From the NCBI RefSeq assembly GCF_019396345.1, contig NZ_JAHKRM010000014.1, positions 248,001 through 312,000 of the forward strand: a DNA stretch of 64,000 bases, written 5' to 3'. Within the stretch, counting starts at the first letter, position 1. Each line of letters opens with the position of its first letter. Shown here in pieces: positions 8,659 to 15,460 of this stretch. The notes under the pieces are model-generated. The model was not told the DNA's origin. It did no database searches and saw only the letters and a program-made list of their open reading frames with translations. A program made the position numbers and the translations under genes. Source of the DNA: Nonomuraea guangzhouensis. Lineage in GTDB: Bacteria; Actinomycetota; Actinomycetes; Streptosporangiales; Streptosporangiaceae.

Positions 8659-9365
8659 GCGTGGTGGAGCTGCACGACGTGACCAAGGTCTACGAGGGCC
8701 ACGTCGAGGCGCTGCGCGGGGTTGACCTGACGGTGGAGCGGGGTGAGCTGGTGGCCATCGTGGGGCCGTCGGGCTCCGGGAAATCCACCATGCTCCACAT
8801 GATCGGCACCCTGGACCTGCCCACCAGCGGGACCGTGCGCGTCGCCGACTACGACGTCGCCGCGCTCTCCGACCGGGAGCTGTCCGCGCTGCGGGCGCGG
8901 CAGTTGGGGTTCGTGTTCCAGCAGTTCCATCTGGCTCCGGGGGTGAGCGCGCTGGACAACGTGGCCGACGGCCTGCTGTACAGCGGCGTCGGGCTGCGGG
9001 CCAGACGCGAGCTGGCCGCCTCCGCCCTGGAACGGGTGGGTCTCGGCCACCGGCTGGGACACCGGCCGAACCAGCTGTCGGGCGGCGAACAGCAGCGGGT
9101 GGCCGTGGCCCGAGCCGTCGCCGGTGACCCGCCGCTGCTGCTGGCCGACGAGCCGACCGGGAACCTGGACTCCGCCTCGGGGGCCGAGGTGCTGACGGTT
9201 CTGGGCGGGTTGCACGCGGCCGGTACGACGATCGCGATCATCACCCACGACGCGGAGATCGCCGCCTGGTGCCACCGCCAGGTCAGGCTCCGCGACGGCC
9301 GGATCGTCGCCGACCTCACACGCACGGGCACCCCCGCCGGTTTCGAGCAAGGAGCTCCAGAGTGA
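8655..9365 (+). CDS. ABC transporter ATP-binding protein, MacB/LolD type
   Basis: The 236-residue ATPase has Walker A GPSGSGKST, Q-loop FVFQQFHL, signature LSGGEQQRVAVARAV, Walker B LLLADEPTGNLD and switch His in IITHD. The family powers FtsX-type permeases for export or extraction rather than uptake. Its start overlaps the adaptor stop (ATGA) and its stop overlaps the permease start (GTGA). It is the third gene of the four-gene operon likely controlled by the divergent two-component system. Confidence 0.95.
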   Translation: MSVVELHDVTKVYEGHVEALRGVDLTVERGELVAIVGPSGSGKSTMLHMIGTLDLPTSGTVRVADYDVAALSDRELSALRARQLGFVFQQFHLAPGVSALDNVADGLLYSGVGLRARRELAASALERVGLGHRLGHRPNQLSGGEQQRVAVARAVAGDPPLLLADEPTGNLDSASGAEVLTVLGGLHAAGTTIAIITHDAEIAAWCHRQVRLRDGRIVADLTRTGTPAGFEQGAPE

Positions 9366-10558
9366 CGCGTAACCGGCTGACGCCCGCCCGTCTCGGCTTC
9401 GCCGACGTCCTGCGGGTCGGCGCGGCCGGGCTCAGCACCCGCCCGACGAGAGTGATCCTGTCGGCGCTCGGCATCGCCATCGGCATCGCGACGATGATCG
9501 CGGTGATCGGCATCTCGGCCTCCTCCCGCGAGCAGCTGTTGCGCCAGCTCGACCGGCTCGGCACCAACCTGCTGACCGTCTCGGCCGGCCAGACCATGTT
9601 CGGCAAGCCGGCCGAACTGCCCACCGGCGCCGTCGCCATGGTCGAGCGCATCGGCCCGGTCCGTACGGCCGGCGCCACCGGAGCCATCACCGCCACCGTA
9701 CGGCGTACCCGCTACATCCCCGAGGAGGTGACCGGCGGCATCGCCGTACAGGCGGCGACCACCGGCCTGCTCGCCACGCTGGAGGGCGGCCTGTCGAAGG
9801 GCACCTGGCTGAACGCCGCCACCGAGCGGCAACCCGTCGTCGTCCTGGGCGCCAAGGCCGCGGAGACGCTCGGCATCTCCAGGACCGGTGTACGGGTGTG
9901 GATGGGCGGCCGGTGGTTCACCGTGGTCGGCATCCTGACCCCGATGCCGCTCGCCCCGGAGATCGAACGGTCGGTGCTGGTCGGGTTCCCCGCCGGGGCG
10001 GAGCTGCTGGGCTTCGACGGCCACCCGTCGACGATCTACGAGCGGTCGGCGGAGGAGTCGGTGGAGGGCGTACGAGGGGTGCTCCCGCGTACGGTCAACC
10101 CGGAGAACCCGCAGGAGGTCAACGTCAGCAGACCGTCCGACGCGCTGGCGGCAAAGGCGGCCGCCGCGGGCGCGTTCACCAACCTGCTGCTCGGCCTCGG
10201 CGCGGTCGCGCTGCTGGTCGGCGGCGTGGGCGTGGCGAACACCATGGTGATCTCAGTGCTGGAGCGACGCAGCGAGATCGGCCTGCGCCGCTCGCTCGGC
10301 GCGACGCGTGGGCAGGTGCGGGTCCAGTTCCTTTCGGAGTCGCTGCTGCTGTCCGCGCTGGGCGGGGTCGTCGGGGCGGTGCTGGGCGCGCTGGCCACCA
10401 CCGGCTACGCGCTGTCACGCGGCTGGCCGGCCGTGGTGCCGCCATGGGCGCTCGGGGGCGCGATCGCCGCCACACTCGTCATCGGCACGCTCGCCGGCCT
10501 CTACCCGGCCATGCGAGCCGCCCGCCTGTCCCCGACGGTCGCCCTGACGACCACCTGA
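9362..10558 (+). CDS. FtsX/MacB-type ABC permease
   Basis: The 398-residue permease has one N-terminal helix (VILSALGIAIGIATMIAVIG), a large extracytoplasmic MacB-like domain (about 50-270) and three C-terminal helices including LLLGLGAVALLVGGVGVANT and the conserved cytoplasmic motif ERRSEIGLRRSLGATRGQV. It ends the operon. With the adaptor and ATPase it forms a MacAB-like tripartite mechanotransmission exporter. The substrate is unknown, with antimicrobial peptides or envelope lipids being typical. Start GTG 9362 overlaps the ATPase stop. Confidence 0.93.
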   Translation: MTRNRLTPARLGFADVLRVGAAGLSTRPTRVILSALGIAIGIATMIAVIGISASSREQLLRQLDRLGTNLLTVSAGQTMFGKPAELPTGAVAMVERIGPVRTAGATGAITATVRRTRYIPEEVTGGIAVQAATTGLLATLEGGLSKGTWLNAATERQPVVVLGAKAAETLGISRTGVRVWMGGRWFTVVGILTPMPLAPEIERSVLVGFPAGAELLGFDGHPSTIYERSAEESVEGVRGVLPRTVNPENPQEVNVSRPSDALAAKAAAAGAFTNLLLGLGAVALLVGGVGVANTMVISVLERRSEIGLRRSLGATRGQVRVQFLSESLLLSALGGVVGAVLGALATTGYALSRGWPAVVPPWALGGAIAATLVIGTLAGLYPAMRAARLSPTVALTTT

Positions 10559-10716
10559 CGGCCTCGCTCCGCGCCCGGCCGTCGTCTCGCGCCATCGGGC
10601 GGAGGGGCGGACGGACGTCGTAGACGGGCGAGCGCCGTCGGGAGGGTGGGCGGGCGCCGTCAGAGGGGCGAGCGTCATGGGCGGACGAGCGTCGGCGCGG
10701 GCCGTGGCCGGCGGCG

Positions 10717-11304
10717 CTAGGCGTCGTCTGACGCGCGGGTCGCCCGGTCGAAGGTATCGACCAGCTCGTCCGCGCACAGCTCCGGATCCAGCCCGTCGAC
10801 CAGCCGGTCGGCCACGGCGTCGATCGCGGCCCGCAGCGTCGTGGCCATGATGGTCGAGTCGAACGACCGGAACGTCCCCGTACGCCGCCCATCATCGAAG
10901 AACGCCACCAACCGGCCGATCGCCGCGTCTCGCTCCTGGCCGCCGAGCGGGGCGGAGTTGAAGGCGATCTGCTGAACGGCCCGCACATGGTCGGGATGGG
11001 CGGCGATGAAGGCCACGTTCGACCGGATGTACGCCTGGAGCAGGTCGCGGGCGCCGTCGGCGGCGTCGAGCGCGGGCCGCATGAAGGCGGCCGCGTCGTC
11101 CACGACCGTGCGGACCACGGCCGCCAGCAGCTCGTCCTTGCTGGAGAAGTGGTAGGAGATGAGCCGTTTGCTGCTGAGCCCGGCATACTCGCAGATGGCC
11201 TCGAAGGTCGTCGCGGCGTAACCGCGTCCGGCCAGCAGGGCGATCGTGGCCTGGGTGATCTGGGCCTTGCGTGCCTCAGTCGCCGCATGACGAGCTGTCT
11301 CCAT
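10717..11304 (-). CDS. TetR-family transcriptional regulator
   Basis: The 195-residue regulator starts at ATG 11304 (METARHAATEARKAQI). The TetR HTH is visible in TFEAICEYAGLSSKRLISYHF, followed by an all-helical ligand-binding domain. It is one base downstream of the small membrane-protein gene, so the two are co-translated. It likely represses its own operon at the palindrome at 11703-11718. The effector is unknown. The longer open frame upstream is not coding, because it is a shadow of the membrane-protein gene. Confidence 0.9.
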   Translation of the reverse strand: METARHAATEARKAQITQATIALLAGRGYAATTFEAICEYAGLSSKRLISYHFSSKDELLAAVVRTVVDDAAAFMRPALDAADGARDLLQAYIRSNVAFIAAHPDHVRAVQQIAFNSAPLGGQERDAAIGRLVAFFDDGRRTGTFRSFDSTIMATTLRAAIDAVADRLVDGLDPELCADELVDTFDRATRASDDA

Positions 11305-11305
11305 G

Positions 11306-11692
11306 TCATCCGAGCTTGCCACGCTTCGGGTACGCCTGCCGTACGGTCCGGCGGTTGACGAGCGTTGCGACGGCCACCAGCAGCACCCCGACCAGGCCCT
11401 GCTCGACCCGCATCCACAGCGGGTAGCCGCTGGACGGGACGGCCACGATGAGCAGGATCCCGATGGGGGCGATGGTCGCGATGAAGCGGATGCGGACATA
11501 GGCGGCCCGCCTGCCCTTCTCGGCCTGGCCGGTGAGTGCGATGAGCCAGGCGGCAGCGGCGGCCACGGCCACGCCGCGTACCCACACCACCCAGTCCCCG
11601 CCGACGATGGCCGCCACCACCAGAGCCAGGACCGAGACGGCGAGCATGACGACGAAGAGCGTCCTGACGGGAGTCCAGATTTTGTTATCCAT
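11306..11692 (-). CDS. Small four-helix membrane protein in TetR operon
   Basis: The 128-residue protein has four hydrophobic helices (TLFVVMLAVSVLALVVAAIV, VAVAAAAAWLIALT, ATIAPIGILLIVAVP, VGVLLVAVATLV) and basic termini. It is the first gene of a two-gene operon with a TetR regulator. I choose ATG 11692; ATG 11728 would place coding sequence across the operator palindrome. Actinobacterial proteins of this kind next to TetR genes are uncharacterised. A membrane-stress or small-molecule permeability role is only a guess. Confidence 0.75.
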   Translation of the reverse strand: MDNKIWTPVRTLFVVMLAVSVLALVVAAIVGGDWVVWVRGVAVAAAAAWLIALTGQAEKGRRAAYVRIRFIATIAPIGILLIVAVPSSGYPLWMRVEQGLVGVLLVAVATLVNRRTVRQAYPKRGKLG

Positions 11693-11702
11693 GCGAGTAA
11701 AT

Positions 11703-11718
11703 TTATCCGCGCGGATAA
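11703..11718. promoter_or_regulatory. Perfect 16-bp palindromic operator
   Basis: TTATCCGCGCGGATAA is a perfect palindrome ending 11 bp upstream of the membrane-protein start. An outer repeat (TTTGTTATCC / GGATAACAAA) reuses its right half. This is a typical TetR-family autoregulatory site for the downstream regulator. Confidence 0.7.
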
Positions 11719-11733
11719 CAAAGAGCAAGTAGC

Positions 11734-11761
11734 GATCGGCACGGCATAGGCCGTGCCGATC
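11734..11761. terminator. Strong hairpin, probable original lpdA terminator
   Basis: GATCGGCACGGC, loop ATAG, and GCCGTGCCGATC form a perfect 12-bp stem. It lies 10 bp outside the left att repeat. Without the integrated element it would sit immediately downstream of the lpdA stop codon, so it is most simply read as lpdA's ancestral terminator. Confidence 0.7.
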
Positions 11762-11770
11762 ATCCGTTCG

Positions 11771-11789
11771 TCACATGTTGATCGTGTGG
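11771..11789. repeat. Left attachment-site repeat of the integrated element
   Basis: TCACATGTTGATCGTGTGG matches the right copy at 23280-23298 with one mismatch (G versus A at position 14). Read on the minus strand it encodes H-T-I-N-M-stop, mimicking the LpdA C-terminus. Confidence 0.85.
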
Positions 11790-12037
11790 TGTGGTTTTCG
11801 GTAGCACGCGACCTGTGACCTCGTCAAACAAGAGACTTAGCCCCAGCTCACGGTACTTTCCGGGAGTCTGGGGCTTCTTGTTGTTCCGGGTTGATCACCG
11901 CTGTTGTCAGCACCGGTGCTGACGTTGTGCTGACCCGTGATGGCCCCACCCTCTGAGAGCCTCTTGACTACCCTCCCGAGTGCGTTCAGGCTCGCATATG
12001 CGCAAGGAGCCGCAAACCACAGAGGTAGGAGACCACC
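11790..12037. other. Element left end: non-coding, hairpin and arm repeat
   Basis: I see no credible gene here. The region holds the stem AGCCCCAG/CTGGGGCT (11839-11846 with 11868-11875), the arm-type repeat at 11916-11934 and the promoter region of the gene starting at 12038, whose ribosome site is AGGAG. Confidence 0.6.
11916..11934 (+). repeat. Left arm-type direct repeat pair
   Basis: GTGCTGACGTTGTGCTGAC contains two copies of GTGCTGAC separated by 3 bp. The right end of the element has GTGCTGACTTCGTGCTGAC in the same orientation (17 of 19 identical). Such pairs near att cores are typical integrase or excisionase arm-binding sites. Confidence 0.6.
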
Positions 12038-12289
12038 GTGGCGATAACGTTCTACGGCAAGGACCCAACCAATCCGGGCAACAACTGTCCGGCCGTATTC
12101 CGGGACGAGGCAACGGGTGACTTCTTCTTCCAGGGGGAGACCGTTGTTGATCCAGAGATCCTTGCGAGGGTCACAGCCGACAGCCCCATCCTGGATACGG
12201 AGTCGGTAGTGCGACTCCCCGAGCGCATGATCGAGATCATCATGGAGGCATGCCGTGACAGAGTTCGGCGAGCTGCTGGCGAAGTGTGA
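12038..12289 (+). CDS. Small hypothetical protein of XRE/DUF6879 module
   Basis: The 83-residue acidic protein starts at GTG 12038 with an AGGAG site. It is soluble, with an N-terminal beta-rich half (ITFYGKDPTNPGNNCPAVF, then DEATGDFFFQGETV) and a helical C-terminus. Proteins of this size and shape precede DUF6879 genes in many actinomycete loci. It overlaps the DUF6879 gene by 35 bp, so the two are probably coupled. The role is unknown; it may be a small partner analogous to DUF397 proteins of Scr1-type systems. Confidence 0.7.
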   Translation: MAITFYGKDPTNPGNNCPAVFRDEATGDFFFQGETVVDPEILARVTADSPILDTESVVRLPERMIEIIMEACRDRVRRAAGEV

Positions 12290-12755
12290 GCACACAGCCT
12301 TCAAGCTGGAGTTCAGAGACCAGTACATGACCGGTGATCCCGGCTACCTCGCTTGGGAGGCCGGAGATCTCGCCGAAGCAGTGCGGCTGTACTCCGAGTG
12401 GACCGCCACCGCCCGCACGGCAATCGTTCGAGGGGTGAGCATGCGGAGGGTCCGCGTGGTGTCCGAGCCGGTGAGCACCTACATCGCCTTCGAGCATGCC
12501 GTCACGCCAGGAGTGAACCTGGCGGCGGGTGAGGCGATCAGATGGCTACCGAGGCACCTAGCTTCGGATCTGGCTCTGCCGGGAAATGACGTGTGGGTCT
12601 TCGATGACCGCATGGTGCAGTTCTGCCACTTCGCGGGCGACGGCGCATGGGTCTCCAATGATGAGACCGATGATCCGGCAACCGTAGCGTTGTGTTCGTC
12701 AGCGTTCGCGGCTGCCTGGGACCGCGCCATCGACCATGAGGGGTATCGGATCTAG
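12255..12755 (+). CDS. DUF6879-family protein
   Basis: The 166-residue protein starts at GTG 12255. It matches the DUF6879 pattern as I know it: an N-terminal helix FGELLAKCEHTAFKLEFRDQY, a strand-rich core (RRVRVVSEPVSTYIAFEH) and the closing DDRMVQFCHFAGDGAW. The family almost always sits beside an XRE/DUF5753 regulator in actinomycetes, as here. It has been discussed as part of toxin-antitoxin-like or signalling pairs, but no biochemical role is established. It overlaps the small gene upstream and comes just before the regulator. Confidence 0.8.
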   Translation: MTEFGELLAKCEHTAFKLEFRDQYMTGDPGYLAWEAGDLAEAVRLYSEWTATARTAIVRGVSMRRVRVVSEPVSTYIAFEHAVTPGVNLAAGEAIRWLPRHLASDLALPGNDVWVFDDRMVQFCHFAGDGAWVSNDETDDPATVALCSSAFAAAWDRAIDHEGYRI

Positions 12756-12786
12756 TCGCCCCGCTGATCACGTCTCGCACAGACTC

Positions 12787-13647
12787 ATGTCCACCCCGCA
12801 TTCTTCCAGCTCCAGCGCTCAGGCAGCCAGACAAGCCCTTGCCGCCCGACTGCGCGACCTACGGCTTGACGCGCATCTGACTTCCCGAGCACTGGCAGCT
12901 CTGGCGGGGTGGCATGAGGCCAAAACCTCGCGGATCGAACACGGCAAGAAGCAGCCATCCGAGGGCGACATAGCGGCTTGGGTGCAGGCATGCGGAGTGC
13001 CCGGCCTGCTACCTGAGCTGATCGCCGAACTCCGTGCCGTGGATTCGGCTTGGCTGGACTGGCGGCGAGCTGAGAAGTCGGGCCTCACCCACCTGAATGC
13101 CGCCGTCCGAGAGTTGTACGAGCGGACCAAGGTGTATCGCTCCTACTGCCAGGACGTCATTCCTGGGCTCCTTCAAACGGCCGGGTACACCACGGCCACC
13201 CTGGCGGCGATCCGGGACGGCAGACGCGTCCCTGTCGATGATGTCGCCGAAGCCGTCGCCGAGCGGATGGCTCGGCAGCACATCCTCTACGAGGGCAACC
13301 ACCGGTTTGTGTTCATCCTGGAGGCAGCGGTGCTGACCTACCGGCGCGGCGGCCCTGAGGTGATGATTGGACAGCTCGGTTACCTGCTGGAAGCGATGGC
13401 GCTTCCCTCTGTGTCACTGGCGGTGATCCCGCCCAACGTGGAGCGGGCGGGGCGGTGGCCTGTCGAGAACTTCTACATCTTTGATGACGCGCAAGCGAAT
13501 GTGGAACTGGTATCTGGCTTCCTCACGATCACGCAACCGAGGGAGATCGCCATGTACGCCGAGACGTTCACTCGGCTCCATGAGATAGCCGTTTTCGGAC
13601 GACAGGCGCGTGCCCTAATCAAGTCAGCGATGGACTCCTTGGAGTAG
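12787..13647 (+). CDS. XRE-family regulator with DUF5753 (Scr1-like) domain
   Basis: The 286-residue protein has an N-terminal HTH (LRDLRLDAHLTSRALAALAG, then WHEAKTSRIEHGKKQPSEGD) and a DUF5753-type C-terminal domain (about 95-275) with VYRSYCQDVIPGLLQTAGYT and RQHILYEGNHRFVFILEAAV. These regulators pair with small partner proteins in actinomycetes and affect development or act as antitoxin-like components. ATG 12787 is chosen because an in-frame ATG at 12736 lies inside the DUF6879 gene. Within a mobile element it may control lysogeny-like maintenance. Confidence 0.85.
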   Translation: MSTPHSSSSSAQAARQALAARLRDLRLDAHLTSRALAALAGWHEAKTSRIEHGKKQPSEGDIAAWVQACGVPGLLPELIAELRAVDSAWLDWRRAEKSGLTHLNAAVRELYERTKVYRSYCQDVIPGLLQTAGYTTATLAAIRDGRRVPVDDVAEAVAERMARQHILYEGNHRFVFILEAAVLTYRRGGPEVMIGQLGYLLEAMALPSVSLAVIPPNVERAGRWPVENFYIFDDAQANVELVSGFLTITQPREIAMYAETFTRLHEIAVFGRQARALIKSAMDSLE

Positions 13648-13708
13648 GCGCCCGCAAGTATCCGCAAGTTTCTGGTGCTCTGGGATCACTCGCTCCTAGC
13701 GTCGAGAC

Positions 13709-14113
13709 ATGGCCGTCACTCACACAACCGCATCAGCCGAAGACCTGTTGGGGGAGCCGATCCGGGAGGCGGAGGCGGCAGCGCAGAACGCCGCCCTCGA
13801 CCGGGTTCTTGAGCATCTGACGGCCGAAGGCGTCAACGCGCAACTGATCAAGCGGCTTGCGGTCGAGTGTGAGGCCGAGCCGTACCAGCCTGCCGACAAG
13901 CTTCGGTACCCACCCCAGCTCATCGTCTACGCGAATGCCGGTTGGCGGGTCGCCACGGTGACCATCGGGGTTCGCTCGGGCGCCTACATGGTCGAGCTGG
14001 CGCGTGGGGGACCTGACAACGAGCTGCGGGCCGACAGGGTGGAGGTCGTACCGGCAGAGCAGCCGGGCCGCGTTGCTCTGCTGGTCGCTCAGAACGCCGG
14101 AGCGTTGGCATGA
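13709..14113 (+). CDS. Hypothetical protein of element regulatory module
   Basis: The 134-residue soluble protein has a helical N-terminus (AEDLLGEPIREAEAAAQNAA) and a beta-rich C-terminal half (PPQLIVYANAGWRVATVTIG). I do not recognise a family. It is translationally coupled to the next gene through ATGA at 14110-14113 and lies 61 bp after the XRE regulator. Shared orientation suggests one transcript from 12038 through 14888. Its function is unknown. Confidence 0.7.
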   Translation: MAVTHTTASAEDLLGEPIREAEAAAQNAALDRVLEHLTAEGVNAQLIKRLAVECEAEPYQPADKLRYPPQLIVYANAGWRVATVTIGVRSGAYMVELARGGPDNELRADRVEVVPAEQPGRVALLVAQNAGALA

Positions 14114-14736
14114 GCAGAGCCAAGGTAAGCGAGACAGCGTTCCGCTACCCGTACGTGATCGGGTGGACAGGCGAGACTCAGAATCCTCCACTGAAGTGGG
14201 TACCGCGCCGTGGCGGGCTGCGACTGGGCTACGTCGTGTCGCACCGCGACGACTTCGGCAACGGTGTCCTTCGCCTTCGGCAGAGTCAGAACCGAGGCGG
14301 GCGGCCCGACTTCAAGACGGTCAACACGCTGCGGCAGTGGCGCTGCATGGAAAAGCGGCTGTGTCAGGTGTGCGCCCGTTCTGCTGTGGATCGGGCGACG
14401 GGCCGAATCTGGTGGTTGCTGTCGGGAGATGGGCGTGATGGCGATGGCTATACCAACGCGCCGCCGACGTGCCGGGGATGCATCCCGGAGGCGATCGCGC
14501 AGTGTTCGCACCTGCGGCGTAACGCGGCCGTCTTCACCGTGGGCGACTGTTCGCCGTACGGGGTGCGCGCGGATTTGTTTGTTCCTTACCTGCCGCCGCT
14601 GGTTCCGTTCGAGCGGAACGCCGTCCTGGCGTTCGACGACTACGACATGCATCACGTGCTCGCCCGTGAGCTGTTAATGCGGCTACAGGACGTGCAGCCG
14701 GCCGTGACAGAAGGTGATGCGCCGTGGGCGGCTTAG
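14110..14736 (+). CDS. Hypothetical Cys-rich protein
   Basis: The 208-residue protein contains a cysteine cluster in its middle, CMEKRLCQVC, then PPTCRGCIPEAIAQC, that could bind zinc. The N-terminal third carries RYPYVIGWTGETQNPPLKWV and a basic stretch. It overlaps the upstream gene (ATGA) and the downstream small membrane-protein gene (13 bp). I do not recognise a domain. The arrangement suggests a coupled trio of accessory genes in the element. A DNA- or RNA-binding role is possible from the Cys pairs but is not shown. Confidence 0.7.
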   Translation: MSRAKVSETAFRYPYVIGWTGETQNPPLKWVPRRGGLRLGYVVSHRDDFGNGVLRLRQSQNRGGRPDFKTVNTLRQWRCMEKRLCQVCARSAVDRATGRIWWLLSGDGRDGDGYTNAPPTCRGCIPEAIAQCSHLRRNAAVFTVGDCSPYGVRADLFVPYLPPLVPFERNAVLAFDDYDMHHVLARELLMRLQDVQPAVTEGDAPWAA

Positions 14737-14888
14737 GCAATGTCGAGCTGGGCGTGCGCATGCTGCGCATGACCGCCGCCTACCTGGCTCTCTGCCCGCT
14801 GCTGGGACTGGTCTCGCTCATCGTGCAGTCGTTCATGAACGACTGGCGCCGGGGCTGGCGTCCGTGGAAGAGCGGAGAGCGCCCCTAA
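14724..14888 (+). CDS. 54-residue membrane protein
   Basis: This frame runs from GTG 14724, inside the end of the preceding gene, to TAA 14888. It encodes a short N-terminus, one transmembrane helix (TAAYLALCPLLGLVSLIVQS) and a basic tail ending DWRRGWRPWKSGERP. AAGGTGATGCGCC precedes the GTG. A single helix with a positively charged cytoplasmic tail would suit a holin-like, small-toxin or regulatory membrane peptide, but nothing proves any of these. It completes the left operon of the element. Confidence 0.55.
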   Translation: MGGLGNVELGVRMLRMTAAYLALCPLLGLVSLIVQSFMNDWRRGWRPWKSGERP

Positions 14889-15079
14889 AGACAGCCCCGG
14901 TTGAGGTGTTCTCGCTGGTTCTCCCTCTTCCGGGGTGCCGTTCGCCCCTGGCAGGCCGGAAACCCCATTCACACTCACTCCGGCTTGCCGGGGGTTCAGA
15001 CGCCCCCGACCAGACAGGCAGACGAACCCCCCACCAATGGTTTCCTGCCTGAAGGATCGCGCTTCCCCTGTACGCGGTC

Positions 15080-15102
15080 GGCCCGCCCTCTGGTCGGGGG
15101 CC
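15080..15102 (+). terminator. Terminator hairpin of left element operon
   Basis: GGCCC and GGGCC arms with intervening GCCCTCTGGTCGG, followed by TTTCTATG, form a terminator-like structure before the 50-residue gene. The surrounding gap 14889-15126 shows no other gene. Confidence 0.45.
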
Positions 15103-15126
15103 TTTCTATGCGAAAGGACGGCTCGA

Positions 15127-15279
15127 ATGGGAAAGAAGCCAAAGGACGACGAGAAGAAGCCAGAGAAGAAGCCGCCGAAGACTCTATGTCAACAACACGG
15201 CCACGATTGGGGACTTCCAAATCCAGCAACTTCTACGGCTAAATGCAGGAGATGCCCCGCCACGCTCCATTGGCCCTAG
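15127..15279 (+). CDS. 50-residue Lys-rich zinc-ribbon-like protein
   Basis: ATG 15127 follows AAAGGACGG. The product begins MGKKPKDDEKKPEKKPPKT and then has CQQHGHDW and CRRCPATLHW, a C-x2-H/C-x2-C arrangement that could hold one zinc. A highly basic tail plus a zinc knuckle is common in small phage or plasmid DNA-binding proteins. It lies between the left operon and the convergent replication gene. Function is not recognised. Confidence 0.55.
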   Translation: MGKKPKDDEKKPEKKPPKTLCQQHGHDWGLPNPATSTAKCRRCPATLHWP

Positions 15280-15417
15280 AACCGATCCAGAAACGGGAAA
15301 GCCCTCACCGCCCCGCTTGGTCCATCATTCCCTGCCAAGCAGGGCCTTTGCGTACCGGCCAGGGGAGCGCGTACGTTTGCCATTTCACGTACCGGCCTTC
15401 GGGGATGACGTACCAAT

Positions 15418-15451
15418 GGGCAGGCCCTCGACCGTAGCCGGGGGCCTGCCC
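15418..15451. terminator. Hairpin between convergent element genes
   Basis: GGGCAGGCCC (15418-15427) and GGGCCTGCCC (15442-15451) form a perfect 10-bp stem. It separates the rightward small gene from the 3' end of the leftward replication ATPase gene. Confidence 0.65.
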
Positions 15452-15460
15452 TGCCGGACG

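Noticed and set aside
11790..12037. tRNA or tmRNA at the integration site
   Set aside because: No cloverleaf or CCA end could be drawn; the att core lies in lpdA coding sequence instead.
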